From: CAVTBX01 sp963733135
Lineage (GTDB): Bacteria > Actinomycetota > Thermoleophilia > Gaiellales > Gaiellaceae
Assembly (NCBI GenBank): GCA_963733135.1
Contig: CAVTBX010000009.1
Coordinates: 62,001-126,000, forward strand
Direction: 5' to 3'
Length of the DNA stretch: 64,000 nucleotides
Shown here: piece by piece, positions 25,796-35,452 of the stretch
Position numbering within the stretch: the first letter of the stretch is position 1
How the letters are laid out: the number at the start of each line of letters is the position of its first letter
Program-made: the position numbers and the translations under genes
The notes under the pieces: generated by a model
Seen by the model: only the letters and a program-made list of their open reading frames with translations
What the model was told of the DNA's origin: nothing
The model's database searches: none

Positions 25796-26761
25796 GTGCA
25801 GGAAGTTCTCGATGTCTCGAATGAAGTTGCGGCCGAGCTCGCCACGGTCGACGACGCCATCCTCCGAGCCCTCCGCGACCGGCTGGGCTGCGGCGTTCTC
25901 CTGCGCGGCAATCGCCTGACCCTCGAGGGCGACGAGGGCAAGGTCGGCGAAGCCCGCGCCGTCATCGACGAGCTCGTGGACCTGGTCGAGGGCGGGCATG
26001 CGATCGGCGCCGGCACCGTGGACGCAGTCCTGGCTGCACTCGACGAGTCGCGAGATCTCCGCGACGTCTTCGAGGACGTCGTCTGGCGCCACCGCGGCAA
26101 GAAGATCGCGCCGAAGACCGTCAACCAGAAGCGCTACGTCGACGCGATCCGCGACCACACGATCACGATCGGGATCGGCCCGGCCGGGACGGGGAAGACC
26201 TACCTGGCGATCGCGCTCGCCGTCGCCGCGATGGCCGAGCGCCAGGTCAACCGGCTCATCCTCACGCGCCCGGCCGTCGAGGCAGGGGAGCGGCTCGGGT
26301 TCCTGCCCGGTGATCTGCTCGCGAAGGTCGACCCGTACCTGCGGCCGCTCTTCGACGCGCTCTACGACATGCTCGACGCCGACCGCGTCAACTCCTACAT
26401 GGAGAAGGGCCGGATCGAGGTTGCGCCGCTCGCGTTCATGCGCGGCCGGACGCTCAACGACTCGTTCATCATCCTCGACGAGGCGCAGAACACCACACCG
26501 GAGCAGATGCAGATGTTCCTGACGCGTCTCGGGTTCGGCTCGAAGGTCGTGGTCACCGGAGACGTGACCCAGATCGACCTGCCGCGCGAGCAGGCGTCCG
26601 GCCTCGTGCGCGTCCGCGAGATCCTGCGCCACGTCGACGGCATCGAGTTCGTCGAGCTCGGAAACCAGGACGTCGTCCGCCACGTGCTCGTCCAGCGAAT
26701 CGTCGAGGCCTACAAGAGCCACGCCGAGCAGCGAGGCGACGGCAACCAGCGGCGCAGCTAG
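25796..26761 (+). CDS. PhoH family protein (ATPase)
   Basis: 321 residues. A KH-like N-terminal half is followed by the PhoH ATPase domain: Walker A GIGPAGTGKTYLAIALA (about residues 125-141), RPAVEAGERLGFLPGD, and Walker B SFIILDEAQNTTPEQM (about 222-237) with VVTGDVTQIDLP. PhoH-like proteins are cytoplasmic ATPases and probable RNA helicases. The gene heads the conserved phoH-ybeY-dgk-cdd-era block, which is linked to rRNA maturation. The GTG start at 25796 lacks a clear RBS. Confidence 0.94.
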   Translation: MQEVLDVSNEVAAELATVDDAILRALRDRLGCGVLLRGNRLTLEGDEGKVGEARAVIDELVDLVEGGHAIGAGTVDAVLAALDESRDLRDVFEDVVWRHRGKKIAPKTVNQKRYVDAIRDHTITIGIGPAGTGKTYLAIALAVAAMAERQVNRLILTRPAVEAGERLGFLPGDLLAKVDPYLRPLFDALYDMLDADRVNSYMEKGRIEVAPLAFMRGRTLNDSFIILDEAQNTTPEQMQMFLTRLGFGSKVVVTGDVTQIDLPREQASGLVRVREILRHVDGIEFVELGNQDVVRHVLVQRIVEAYKSHAEQRGDGNQRRS

Positions 26762-26767
26762 TGCTCG

Positions 26768-27142
26768 ATGGTCGCGATCGAGGTCGAGAACCGAAGCGGC
26801 GCCGAAGTGGAATCGGAGGCGGCCGTCGCCCTCTGCCGCGAGGCGCTCTCGGCCGAAGGGGTCGACGACGGTGACCTCGGGCTCGCCTTCGTGGGCCCGG
26901 ACGAGATGCGCGCCCTGAAGCGCGAGCACCTGGGAATCGACGAGCCGACCGACGTGCTCTCGTTTCCGATCGACGGCCGCGAGGGGCTGCCCGCGGGTGT
27001 GCCCCGCCAGCTCGGCGACGTCGTGCTCTGCCCCGAGGTCGTCGGCAGCGAGTGGCGTCGCCCCCTTGTTCACGGGCTCTTGCACCTCCTCGGCTACGAC
27101 CACGGCGATGAGATGAGCACCCGCGAAAGCGCGCTCGCTTAG
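26768..27142 (+). CDS. ybeY: endoribonuclease YbeY (short form)
   Basis: 124 residues. The zinc-binding triad H-x3-H-x5-H is intact in HGLLHLLGYDHGDEM near residues 102-112. Upstream are the family blocks EHLGIDEPTDVLSFP and LGDVVLCPEVV. YbeY is a single-strand endoribonuclease needed for 16S rRNA 3'-end maturation and ribosome quality control. Between CPEVV and the HxxxH there are only a few residues (GSEWRRPLV), where most family members carry about 15-20 more forming a helix, so this copy is compact or has lost a short segment. It lies 6 bp after phoH. Confidence 0.88.
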   Translation: MVAIEVENRSGAEVESEAAVALCREALSAEGVDDGDLGLAFVGPDEMRALKREHLGIDEPTDVLSFPIDGREGLPAGVPRQLGDVVLCPEVVGSEWRRPLVHGLLHLLGYDHGDEMSTRESALA

Positions 27143-27146
27143 AACC

Positions 27147-27863
27147 GTGGCGAAGCCGCGCCACTCGCTCATCCAGAGCTTCAACTACGCCTTCGAGGGC
27201 GTCATCCACGCGCTCAGGAGCGAGCGGAACATGCGGATCCACTTCGCGCTCGCCACCGGTGTCCTCGTGCTCGCGTTCGTCTACGGCGTCTCGAAGGCCG
27301 AGCTGATCGCCCTCTTGATCGCCATTGCCCTCGTTCTCATCACGGAGCTGGTCAACACGGCGATCGAAGCGACGATCGACCTCTCCACGCCGTCGTTCGA
27401 CCCGCTGGCCAAGGTCGCCAAGGACATGGCCGCCGCCGCCGTGCTCGTGGCGGCCGTCACCGCGGTCGTCGTCGGGTACCTCGTCTTCGAGGACAAGGTC
27501 GGCGGCCCCTCGTACCGCCTCCTGACGACCATCCGGGAGGCGCCGCTTCGCGTCACCGTGATCGCGCTCGTCCTGACGATCTTCATCGTGATCGGGGTCA
27601 AGGCTCTCACCGGGCGCGGAACCCCCCTCAGGGGCGGGCTTCCGTCGGGCCACGCCGCCCTCGCGTTCGGAACCTGGATGGCGATCACCTTCATCACGCA
27701 GGAGTTCGAGTACCGCGTGCTCGTTTCGTCCCTCACGTTCGGGCTGGCGCTCCTCGTGGCACAGACGCGGGTCGAGTCGGGCATCCACTCCTCGGTCGAG
27801 GTCCTGACGGGGGCGGTGCTCGGTACGCTCGTCTCGATGATGCTCTTCCAGGTCCTCGGGTGA
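27147..27863 (+). CDS. diacylglycerol/undecaprenol kinase fused to PAP2-type phosphatase
   Basis: 238 residues in two membrane modules. The first 110 residues match prokaryotic DgkA-type kinases (SFNYAFEGVIHALRSERNMRIHFA ... ELVNTAIEATIDL with the conserved E-x-x-N-T-A-I-E). The second half reads GLPSGHAALAFG and VESGIHSSVEVLTGAVLG, the SGH and R/S-x5-H motifs of PAP2 lipid phosphatases. One half phosphorylates a lipid alcohol and the other removes lipid phosphate, probably on undecaprenol or diacylglycerol. It starts at GTG 27147, 4 bp after ybeY; cdd overlaps its end. Confidence 0.88.
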   Translation: MAKPRHSLIQSFNYAFEGVIHALRSERNMRIHFALATGVLVLAFVYGVSKAELIALLIAIALVLITELVNTAIEATIDLSTPSFDPLAKVAKDMAAAAVLVAAVTAVVVGYLVFEDKVGGPSYRLLTTIREAPLRVTVIALVLTIFIVIGVKALTGRGTPLRGGLPSGHAALAFGTWMAITFITQEFEYRVLVSSLTFGLALLVAQTRVESGIHSSVEVLTGAVLGTLVSMMLFQVLG

Positions 27864-28222
27864 CGGACGCGGAGCTCTTCGAGGCGGCGAAGGAGGCCTC
27901 CGGCCGCGCCTACGCTCCGTACTCGAAGTTCCATGTCGGCGCCGCCGTGCTCGCTCGCGACGGGGGCGTCATCACGGGCGTGAACGTCGAGAACGCCTCG
28001 TACCCGCTCGGGGTCTGCGCGGAGCGTGCGGCCCTCTCGCGGGCCGTGGCGGAGGGGATCCGGCCCGGGGAGGTCGAGGCGATCGCGATCACAGCCTCGC
28101 CGTGCGGCGGCTGCCGGCAGTGGCTCCTCGAGTTCGGCGCCGATCGCATCGTCTTCGAGAACGCCGGCGAGATGCACACGCTGACGCCTGCCGAGCTCCT
28201 GCCCGAGTCCTTCTCCTTGTGA
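27860..28222 (+). CDS. cdd: cytidine deaminase
   Basis: 120 residues. Zinc-site motifs: CAERAAL (about residues 51-57, with the catalytic Glu) and PCGGCRQ (about 81-87). PYSKFHVGAAVL near residue 20 is the substrate-binding block. The enzyme converts cytidine or deoxycytidine to the uridine form in pyrimidine salvage. The GTG start overlaps the stop of the preceding fusion gene by 4 bp. Placement between the kinase gene and era is the conserved arrangement seen in many bacteria. Confidence 0.95.
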   Translation: MTDAELFEAAKEASGRAYAPYSKFHVGAAVLARDGGVITGVNVENASYPLGVCAERAALSRAVAEGIRPGEVEAIAITASPCGGCRQWLLEFGADRIVFENAGEMHTLTPAELLPESFSL

Positions 28223-28226
28223 GCTC

Positions 28227-29087
28227 GTGAGGTCCGGCTTCGTCGTGGTCGCCGGCCGGCCGAACGTCGGCAAGTCGACGCTCGTGAACGCGCTCTGCGG
28301 GACGAAGATCGCGATCGCCTCCGACAAGCCGCAGACGACCCGTCGGCGCATCACCGGGGTGGCGAACGGGCCCGACTGGCAACTTGCGCTCGTCGACCTG
28401 CCTGGGTTCCAGAGGCCACGCGATCCGCTCACTGAGCGGATGCAGCGGACGGTCGACGAGTCCTTCGAGGACGTCGACGGCGTCCTGTTCGTCCTCGCGG
28501 CCGACGAGGAGATCGGCGCAGGCGACCGGTTCATCGCCGCGCGCGTCTTCGGCGGCGGCGTGCCCGTCGTCGTCGCGCTCAACAAGATCGACCGGGCGGC
28601 GCAGGAGCGGGTCGTCGTCCAGATAGCGACGGCCGCCGGGCTGGGGGACTTCCATGAGCTCCACCCGGTGAGCGCGCGGACGGGCCGGGGTGTCGACGAG
28701 CTCCGCGCAACGCTCGTTGCCCTCCTCCCTGACGGTCCGGCCTACTTTCCCGAGGGGGAGGTCACCGATCTGCCGCTCGAGACGCGGCTCGCCGAGCTCG
28801 TGCGCGAGAAAGCTCTCGAGCTGACTCGCGAGGAGGTTCCCCACGCGATCACGGCCGAGGTCGACGAGGTCGAGAACGGCCGCGTCCGCATCCTCCTCTA
28901 CGTCGAGACCGAGTCGCAGAAGGGAATCGTGGTGGGGAAGGCCGGCTCTATGATCCGGGAGATCGGCTCCCGGGCCCGCCCTGAGATCGAGCAATTGCTC
29001 GGCCGCACGGTGTTCCTCGAGCTGGTCGTCAAGGTGAGGCCCCGGTGGCGACGCGACGAGTCGCTGCTCGAGCGCCTGGGAATCTGA
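28227..29087 (+). CDS. era: GTPase Era
   Basis: 286 residues. G motifs: GRPNVGKST (about 10-18), PQTTRRRITG (switch I), DLPGFQ (about 57-62), NKID (about 118-121) and SAR (about 147). The C-terminal KH domain ends with IVVGKAGSMIREIGSRARPEIEQLLG and FLELVVKVRPRWRRDES. Era binds the 3' end of 16S rRNA and helps assemble the 30S subunit. It is the last gene of the phoH block; start GTG 28227. Confidence 0.97.
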   Translation: MRSGFVVVAGRPNVGKSTLVNALCGTKIAIASDKPQTTRRRITGVANGPDWQLALVDLPGFQRPRDPLTERMQRTVDESFEDVDGVLFVLAADEEIGAGDRFIAARVFGGGVPVVVALNKIDRAAQERVVVQIATAAGLGDFHELHPVSARTGRGVDELRATLVALLPDGPAYFPEGEVTDLPLETRLAELVREKALELTREEVPHAITAEVDEVENGRVRILLYVETESQKGIVVGKAGSMIREIGSRARPEIEQLLGRTVFLELVVKVRPRWRRDESLLERLGI

Positions 29088-29110
29088 GCCAAGTAAGGGG
29101 ACGCGACACG

Positions 29111-30616
29111 ATGGAGACACGTACGCCGCTGGAGTTCGAGGAGCGCCTGGCGCGCTATCTCTACGAGCGTTCTGAGGAGGCGCGCGCAGTGCGCGTCGGG
29201 GAGAAGGAGACCAGCGAGCAGGCGGCGATCGTCGCGCGCTACGAGGATCTCTTCACCCGCGACCAGTACGCGAGGCTGCGGGACGCGGAAGAGGCGGCCG
29301 ACGGCGACGAGCGCGAGCGGCTGTTCCGACTCCACGAGGCGTGCGGCGGCGGAGTCGTGGTTCGCGAGCTGGCCGAGGAAGCCGACCGGCTCGAGAACGA
29401 CATCCTCGCCTGCCGCGTCTCGTTCGCCGGCGAGGAGCTGCCGCTTCGGACGGCGCAGGCGAAGCTGGCTGTTCTGGACGGTTACGAGGAGCGCGACGAG
29501 CTCGGCGCGCTCTCGGGCGACGCTTCGGCGACGTTCAACGACCGCAGGCTGGAGCTGGCACGGCGGGCCGAGAGGCTCGAGGCCGATCTGACGGGCGAGC
29601 CCGATCCCGTGCGCCGGAGCGAGGAGACGAAGGGCATCGACCTCCGCGCGCTTGCGACCGCGCTCGAGGACGCCGCCCGCCGGCAGGACGAGTCCTTCTG
29701 GGCCCTTCGCGAGCGCTGGACCGATCGCCTGCTCGGTAGCGAGCACGAAGACGAGCCGGGCTCGCACCACATCGCCTACATCCGCCGCATGTCGCCGCTT
29801 GCCGGGCTCTACACGAAGGAGCGCGCGGTTCCAGTCTGCCTGGAGACGCTCGAGCGGCTGGGTTTCGACCTCGCCGGCGAGTCACGAATCCGGCTCGACC
29901 TCGACGACCGGCCCCAGAAGAACCCGCGCGCCTGCGTGATCGCATCCGACCCGCCGAAGGTCGTCCACCTGATCACCCGTGCCCAAGGCGGGCTCCACGA
30001 CTATCAGGCTCTTCTCCACGAGGCCGGCCATGCGCTCCATTACGCGGGCTGCGACCCGGAGCTCCCGTACACCTTCCGGCGGCTGGCCCGCGACCACGCG
30101 CTGACCGAGATCTACTCGTTCCTCGTCGAGTCGATCACGCGCGAGGCGGGCTGGCACGCCGCCTACTTCGATCTTCCGCTCGACGAGGCCGAGGAGCGGG
30201 CTGAAGGCGCACGGTTTCTCGAAGTGCTGCTCTTCCGTCGGTACGCCGCCAAGCTCGACTACGAGCTCGCGTTCTGGTCGGACTTCGAGAACGCGCCGGA
30301 GCACGCGACGCGCTACGCGGAGAATCTTCGCACGGCGATCCGGTTCCGCTACCGCCCGGACGGCTACCTCGCTGACATGGACGACGGCTTCTACTCCGCC
30401 GACTACCTGCGAGCCTGGATCCGTGCGGCACAGCTTCGCGCCCACCTGCGGGTCGAGGTCGGCGAGGACTGGTGGGAGCGCGCCGAGACAGGCGATCTGC
30501 TCCGCGATCTCTTCCGAGAGGGCACGCGCCCGTCGAGCGAGGAGATCGCGCGCCGGATCGGCTTCGACCCGCTCGACACCGCGCCGCTCCTCGACGAGCT
30601 CGTCGTGGCCGGCTAG
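29111..30616 (+). CDS. M3-like zinc metallopeptidase
   Basis: 501 residues from ATG 29111 (RBS AAGGGG upstream). A coiled-coil-rich N-terminal half is followed by ALLHEAGHALHYAG near residue 303, the HExxH zinc site of gluzincin peptidases, with a downstream ALTEIYSFLVES helix providing the Glu ligand. The layout is that of peptidase M3/M2-type oligopeptidases but the sequence is divergent. No signal peptide, so it is likely cytoplasmic. Its substrate is unknown. The stop TAG is at 30614-30616, and paired hairpins follow before deoC. Confidence 0.8.
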   Translation: METRTPLEFEERLARYLYERSEEARAVRVGEKETSEQAAIVARYEDLFTRDQYARLRDAEEAADGDERERLFRLHEACGGGVVVRELAEEADRLENDILACRVSFAGEELPLRTAQAKLAVLDGYEERDELGALSGDASATFNDRRLELARRAERLEADLTGEPDPVRRSEETKGIDLRALATALEDAARRQDESFWALRERWTDRLLGSEHEDEPGSHHIAYIRRMSPLAGLYTKERAVPVCLETLERLGFDLAGESRIRLDLDDRPQKNPRACVIASDPPKVVHLITRAQGGLHDYQALLHEAGHALHYAGCDPELPYTFRRLARDHALTEIYSFLVESITREAGWHAAYFDLPLDEAEERAEGARFLEVLLFRRYAAKLDYELAFWSDFENAPEHATRYAENLRTAIRFRYRPDGYLADMDDGFYSADYLRAWIRAAQLRAHLRVEVGEDWWERAETGDLLRDLFREGTRPSSEEIARRIGFDPLDTAPLLDELVVAG

Positions 30617-30637
30617 GGCCAGCCCCTGAGACCGGTA

Positions 30638-30689
30638 CCGCCTCCGGCGGTTCCTCCCTGCGAATCGCGCGAAAGGCGGCGCGATTCGC
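30638..30689. terminator. tandem hairpins between the metallopeptidase and deoC
   Basis: First hairpin CCGCC-TCC-GGCGG (30638-30650), then a perfect 11-bp stem GCGAATCGCGC/GCGCGATTCGC (30660-30670 and 30679-30689) with an 8-base loop. No T-run follows. The whole gap is bounded by CTAG at 30613 and 30715, but its ends are not inverted repeats of each other. A terminator, or a REP-like palindrome, is plausible. Confidence 0.5.
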
Positions 30690-30727
30690 CCGGCCGCTTA
30701 CGCGGCCTCCGGGGCTAGACTGAGGCG

Positions 30728-31666
30728 ATGGCGCAAGCACCCGCGCTGCCGCAGGGATTCGAGCTTCCGCTCGTGCCGCGCTTGCCCCGTATCGGCTCCG
30801 TCGATCAAGTCGGAGCCGACGAGCGCGCGGCGACGCTTGCGAAACGCTCGATCAAGCGCGAGTCGAAGCTCTTTGCGCTCGAGCTCGCCGTGCGCATGTG
30901 CGACCTGACGACGCTCGAAGGGGCCGACACACCCGGCAAGGTCGCCGCGCTCTGCTCGAAGGCGCTCCGACCGGACCCGGTCGATCCCACGATTCCGCCC
31001 GTCGCCGCTGTCTGCGTCTACCCGAACCTCGTCCCGCATGCGGTTGAGAAGCTCGCCGGCTCGCCGGTCAAGGTGGCGTCGGTCGCGACCGCGTTCCCCT
31101 CCGGGCAATCGCCGACCGACATCAAGGTCGAAGACGCAGGCCGCGCGGTCGAACTCGGGGCCGACGAGATCGACATGGTGATCGATCGCGGCGCCTTCCT
31201 CTCCGGGAACTACGCCAAGGTCTACGACGAGGTGCGCCGCGTGAAAGAGGCGGTGGGTGACACGCACCTGAAGGTGATCCTCGAGACGGGCGAGCTCGGC
31301 ACGTACGACAATGTCCGGCGGGCCAGCCTGCTCGCGATCGCGGGCGGCGCCGACTTCGTGAAGACCTCCACCGGCAAGATCCAGCCCGCGGCGACGCTTC
31401 CCGTCACGCTCGTGATGCTGGAGGCCGTCCGCGACGTATACGAAGAGACGGGCAAGCGGATCGGCGTCAAGCCCGCCGGCGGGATCCGGCACGCGAAGCA
31501 GGCCGTCCAGTACCTCGTGGTCGTCAACGAGACGCTCGGGCCCGAGTGGCTGACGCCGGATCTCTTCCGCTTCGGCGCGTCGTCGCTCCTGAACGACGTC
31601 CTGCTCCAGATCCGCAAGGAACGCACGGGCCGCTACGGAAGCCCGGACTACTTCACCATTGACTGA
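30728..31666 (+). CDS. deoC: deoxyribose-phosphate aldolase
   Basis: 312 residues. The Schiff-base lysine is in DFVKTSTGK (about residues 214-222). The second catalytic lysine is in GVKPAGGIR (about 248-256), and CVYPN near residue 96 is part of the TIM-barrel substrate site. The enzyme splits 2-deoxyribose-5-phosphate into acetaldehyde and glyceraldehyde-3-phosphate. At 312 residues it is longer than the short E. coli-like form and resembles the actinobacterial type with an N-terminal extension. It is followed by two aldehyde dehydrogenase genes, which could oxidise the acetaldehyde; a nuclease-like gene is wedged between. Confidence 0.95.
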   Translation: MAQAPALPQGFELPLVPRLPRIGSVDQVGADERAATLAKRSIKRESKLFALELAVRMCDLTTLEGADTPGKVAALCSKALRPDPVDPTIPPVAAVCVYPNLVPHAVEKLAGSPVKVASVATAFPSGQSPTDIKVEDAGRAVELGADEIDMVIDRGAFLSGNYAKVYDEVRRVKEAVGDTHLKVILETGELGTYDNVRRASLLAIAGGADFVKTSTGKIQPAATLPVTLVMLEAVRDVYEETGKRIGVKPAGGIRHAKQAVQYLVVVNETLGPEWLTPDLFRFGASSLLNDVLLQIRKERTGRYGSPDYFTID

Positions 31667-32302
31667 GCCCCTTGAGGTAGCCGTTCGGCCGGAGGAGAGT
31701 CGCTTCGTTCCTTCCCCTCCGAGGCGTTTTGAGTTCGACGAGCGCCTCGGTCCGAGCATGACCGTGGGCGATTTTCTTCGGTGGGGCTTCGGAGACCTAC
31801 GAATGAACATTGTTCGGGGGGTGTTGGCGGAGTACCTCGTCGCCCGAGCCGTCGGAGACGAGCGTGAGTTCCGACATGCCTGGGCTGACTACGACGTTGA
31901 AGCACCAATTCCGGGACCCGCGTCGATAAAGATCGAAGTCAAGGCAGGCGCTTTCCTGCAGAGCTGGACACAACGGAATCTGTCGAAGATTGGCTTCTCC
32001 GGCTTATGGGGTTATCGCTGGAACGAGGATGCAGTCAAGTACGAATCCACTGTCGAGCTTCTCGCTGACGTTCTCGTCTTTGCCGTACAGACCAGTGAGA
32101 CGCACGAGGCGTACGACCCGATCGACCTCAGCCTCTGGCAGTTCTACGTAATGCCAGCTCATCCGGTGCGAGCGCGGAACAAACCCAAGGATCGCCTCTC
32201 GCTGAACTGGGTCAAGGATCACGCCGGGGAGCCGCTCGCTTGGGAACAGCTCCGGGAAGCTGTCGAGAAGGCGTATGCGCGAGAGTGCGAGATGAGGTCG
32301 AG

Positions 32303-32306
<4 letters not shown>
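31659..32306 (+). CDS. PD-(D/E)XK-like nuclease-fold protein, function unknown
   Basis: 215 residues from a TTG overlapping the deoC stop; ATG 31758 is an alternative start. The core GVLAEYLVARAV ... DYDV ... IKIEVKAGAFLQSW has the spacing of a restriction-endonuclease-like fold: a helix Glu, then an Asp, then E-x-K. Similar uncharacterised proteins occur sporadically in actinobacteria. Base composition is visibly lower in GC, with more T-ending codons than its neighbours, suggesting acquisition. It nonetheless overlaps both deoC (8 bp) and the aldehyde dehydrogenase start (GTGA). No methylase partner is nearby. Confidence 0.6.
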
Positions 32307-33784
<1,478 letters not shown>

Positions 33785-33868
33785 GATCCTCGGTTCATCT
33801 GCGCCTGGGCGGATCCGCGGACGCGCTCTCGACGTCGCCAGCGCCCGTCTCCGTGTCATCGCCCACGG

Positions 33869-33909
33869 CCCCACCCTGGGTGGGGAGCCGGCCACCCTCC
33901 GCCCGGCTC
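33869..33909. repeat. paired palindromes between the aldehyde dehydrogenase genes
   Basis: CCCCACCC-T-GGGTGGGG (33869-33885) is a perfect 8-bp inverted repeat, followed by GAGCCGG ... CCGGCTC (33885-33891 and 33903-33909). No T-run. They may slow or partly end transcription, or be REP-type palindromes. The rest of the 241-bp gap (33785-34025) shows no gene. Confidence 0.5.
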
Positions 33910-34025
33910 CCAGCCTACGGCGGAGATCGTCACGAGTGGCGCGCAACACGCGCCGATTCCCGAAGAGACGTGCGCCGATCCTCCATGCGCTCGTCCCCGC
34001 TCGCGGGAACCGAGGACGAAAGCCA

Positions 34026-34820
34026 ATGACCAGGCTCCCAGTCGCCAAGACGTACAAGCTCTACGTGGGCGGGTCGTTTCCGCGCTCAGAATCCGGGCGC
34101 ACGTACGAGGCCGAAGGGGCGAACGTCGCCCGTGGATCCAGGAAGGATCTCCGCGATGCAGTGCGGGCCGCCCGTGGAGCCTTCCCGACGTGGGCCCGGC
34201 TAACGGCCTACAACCGCGGTCAGATCCTCTATCGCGTGGCCGAGATGATGGAGGGCCGGCGCGCGCAGTTCGCCGAGCTCGCGGGCGACGACGCAGAGGT
34301 CGACGAGGCGATCGACACCTGGGTCTGGTACGCCGGGTGGGCCGACAAGCTCGCCCAGGTGATCGGATCCTCGAACCCGGTCGCCGGCCCGTACTTCAAT
34401 TTCACGATCCCCGAGCCCACAGGCGTCGTCGGGATCGTCGCGCCCGAGGAGCCGCCGCTCGCCGGCCTCGTTCGCAGGCTCGCACCCGCGCTGGTCGGCG
34501 GGAACGCCACGGTCGTGCTCGCCTCTGAGCGTCGTCCGCTGGCCGCCGTCACGCTGGCCGAAGTGCTGGCCACCTCCGACGTCCCGGGTGGAGCGATCAA
34601 CATCATCACCGGGCAGAAGGCCGAGCTCGCACCCGTTCTCGCGTCGCACATGGACGTGAACGCAGTCGACCTCGCGGGAATCGACGGCGATCCGACCGAG
34701 CTCGAGCAGCTGGCCGCGGAGAACGTCAAGCGCGTCGTCAGAAACGGCGACGGCCAGTCCCCGTGGCACGCGGCCGCCTACCTCGAGCTGAAGACCGTCT
34801 GGCATCCGATCGGGGTCTGA
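34026..34820 (+). CDS. truncated aldehyde dehydrogenase-like protein lacking the catalytic half
   Basis: 264 residues from ATG 34026. It follows the aldehyde dehydrogenase N-terminal fold (KLYVGGSFPRSESGRTYEAEG, then YFNFTIPEPTGVVGIVAPEEPPLAGLVRRLAPALVGGNATVVL) but stops before the region that would carry the catalytic cysteine, and E-L-G-G is absent. Such short partners next to a full-length enzyme are seen in actinobacterial deoC operons, so this may be a structural or regulatory subunit rather than a broken gene. The reading frame itself is intact. The TrpC-like gene follows 11 bp later. Confidence 0.8.
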   Translation: MTRLPVAKTYKLYVGGSFPRSESGRTYEAEGANVARGSRKDLRDAVRAARGAFPTWARLTAYNRGQILYRVAEMMEGRRAQFAELAGDDAEVDEAIDTWVWYAGWADKLAQVIGSSNPVAGPYFNFTIPEPTGVVGIVAPEEPPLAGLVRRLAPALVGGNATVVLASERRPLAAVTLAEVLATSDVPGGAINIITGQKAELAPVLASHMDVNAVDLAGIDGDPTELEQLAAENVKRVVRNGDGQSPWHAAAYLELKTVWHPIGV

Positions 34821-34830
34821 GACTCCCGCC

Positions 34831-35451
34831 GTGGCTCGCTTTGCGCAGGCAATCTCCGAAGGCGACGGCATCTCGCTCGTGCCCTTCCTGGCCGGAGACG
34901 TCGAAACCCTGGCGCAGGCCGCCGACGAGAGCGGGGCAGAGGCGATCGCCGTCGAGTCCGTGTCTGACGTCGAGCGCGTACGCGTCGTATCTGGCCTTCC
35001 TGTCCTCCTGCGCCGCAGGATCTGGAACGAGGACGATCTGCGCGCAGCCGAGCAGGCCGGGGCGGACGCTGTCGTCATCGGTGTGGCGGACTTCGAGGAG
35101 GAGGACGAGCGTCTCGAAGCGCTGCACGCCGAGGCGCTTGCCCGCGAGCTCGACTGCGCGGTCGAGGTCGACGACGACGAGGAGCTCGCCGTCGCGCTCG
35201 AGCGAGTCGACCCCGACATCTTCGCGATCGCGAACGCGACCGACGGTGACGACCGGGCGTTCGAGCGAACGCTCGACGTCCTGCCGGACGTGCCGGCCGG
35301 GAAGCTCGTCGTTTCGGAGAGCCGGAGGATCGTCCGTGAGCAGGTGGTCGCCCTCGAGCGAGCCGGCGTCGACGCGATCCTCGTCGCCGAGCTTGCACAG
35401 AGCCCCGACTTCGCGGCGACGCTCACGGCGCTGATCGGCGGCGACGGTTAG
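34831..35451 (+). CDS. TrpC-like (indole-3-glycerol-phosphate synthase-like) TIM-barrel protein
   Basis: 206 residues from GTG 34831. The order of segments resembles TrpC: AISEGDGISLVPFL, then LPVLLRRRIWNEDDLRAAEQAGADAVVIG, then ELDCAVEVDDDEELAVALE, then KLVVSESRRIVREQVVALERAGVDAILVA. In a true indole-glycerol-phosphate synthase the second segment is PVLRKDFI with the catalytic lysine; here it is RRRIW, so that lysine is missing, as is the N-terminal extension. It is therefore probably not a tryptophan enzyme. Clustering with deoC and aldehyde dehydrogenases hints at sugar-phosphate or aldehyde metabolism. Confidence 0.65.
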   Translation: MARFAQAISEGDGISLVPFLAGDVETLAQAADESGAEAIAVESVSDVERVRVVSGLPVLLRRRIWNEDDLRAAEQAGADAVVIGVADFEEEDERLEALHAEALARELDCAVEVDDDEELAVALERVDPDIFAIANATDGDDRAFERTLDVLPDVPAGKLVVSESRRIVREQVVALERAGVDAILVAELAQSPDFAATLTALIGGDG

Positions 35452-35452
35452 T

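Noticed and set aside
25445..27184. 579-codon antisense ORF across the methyltransferase, phoH and ybeY
   Set aside because: High-GC shadow frame; repetitive, acidic and with no domain, while the sense genes are all well supported.
30613..30718. CTAG-bounded 106-bp gap after the metallopeptidase as a further MITE
   Set aside because: Its two ends are not inverted repeats of each other; only internal hairpins are present.
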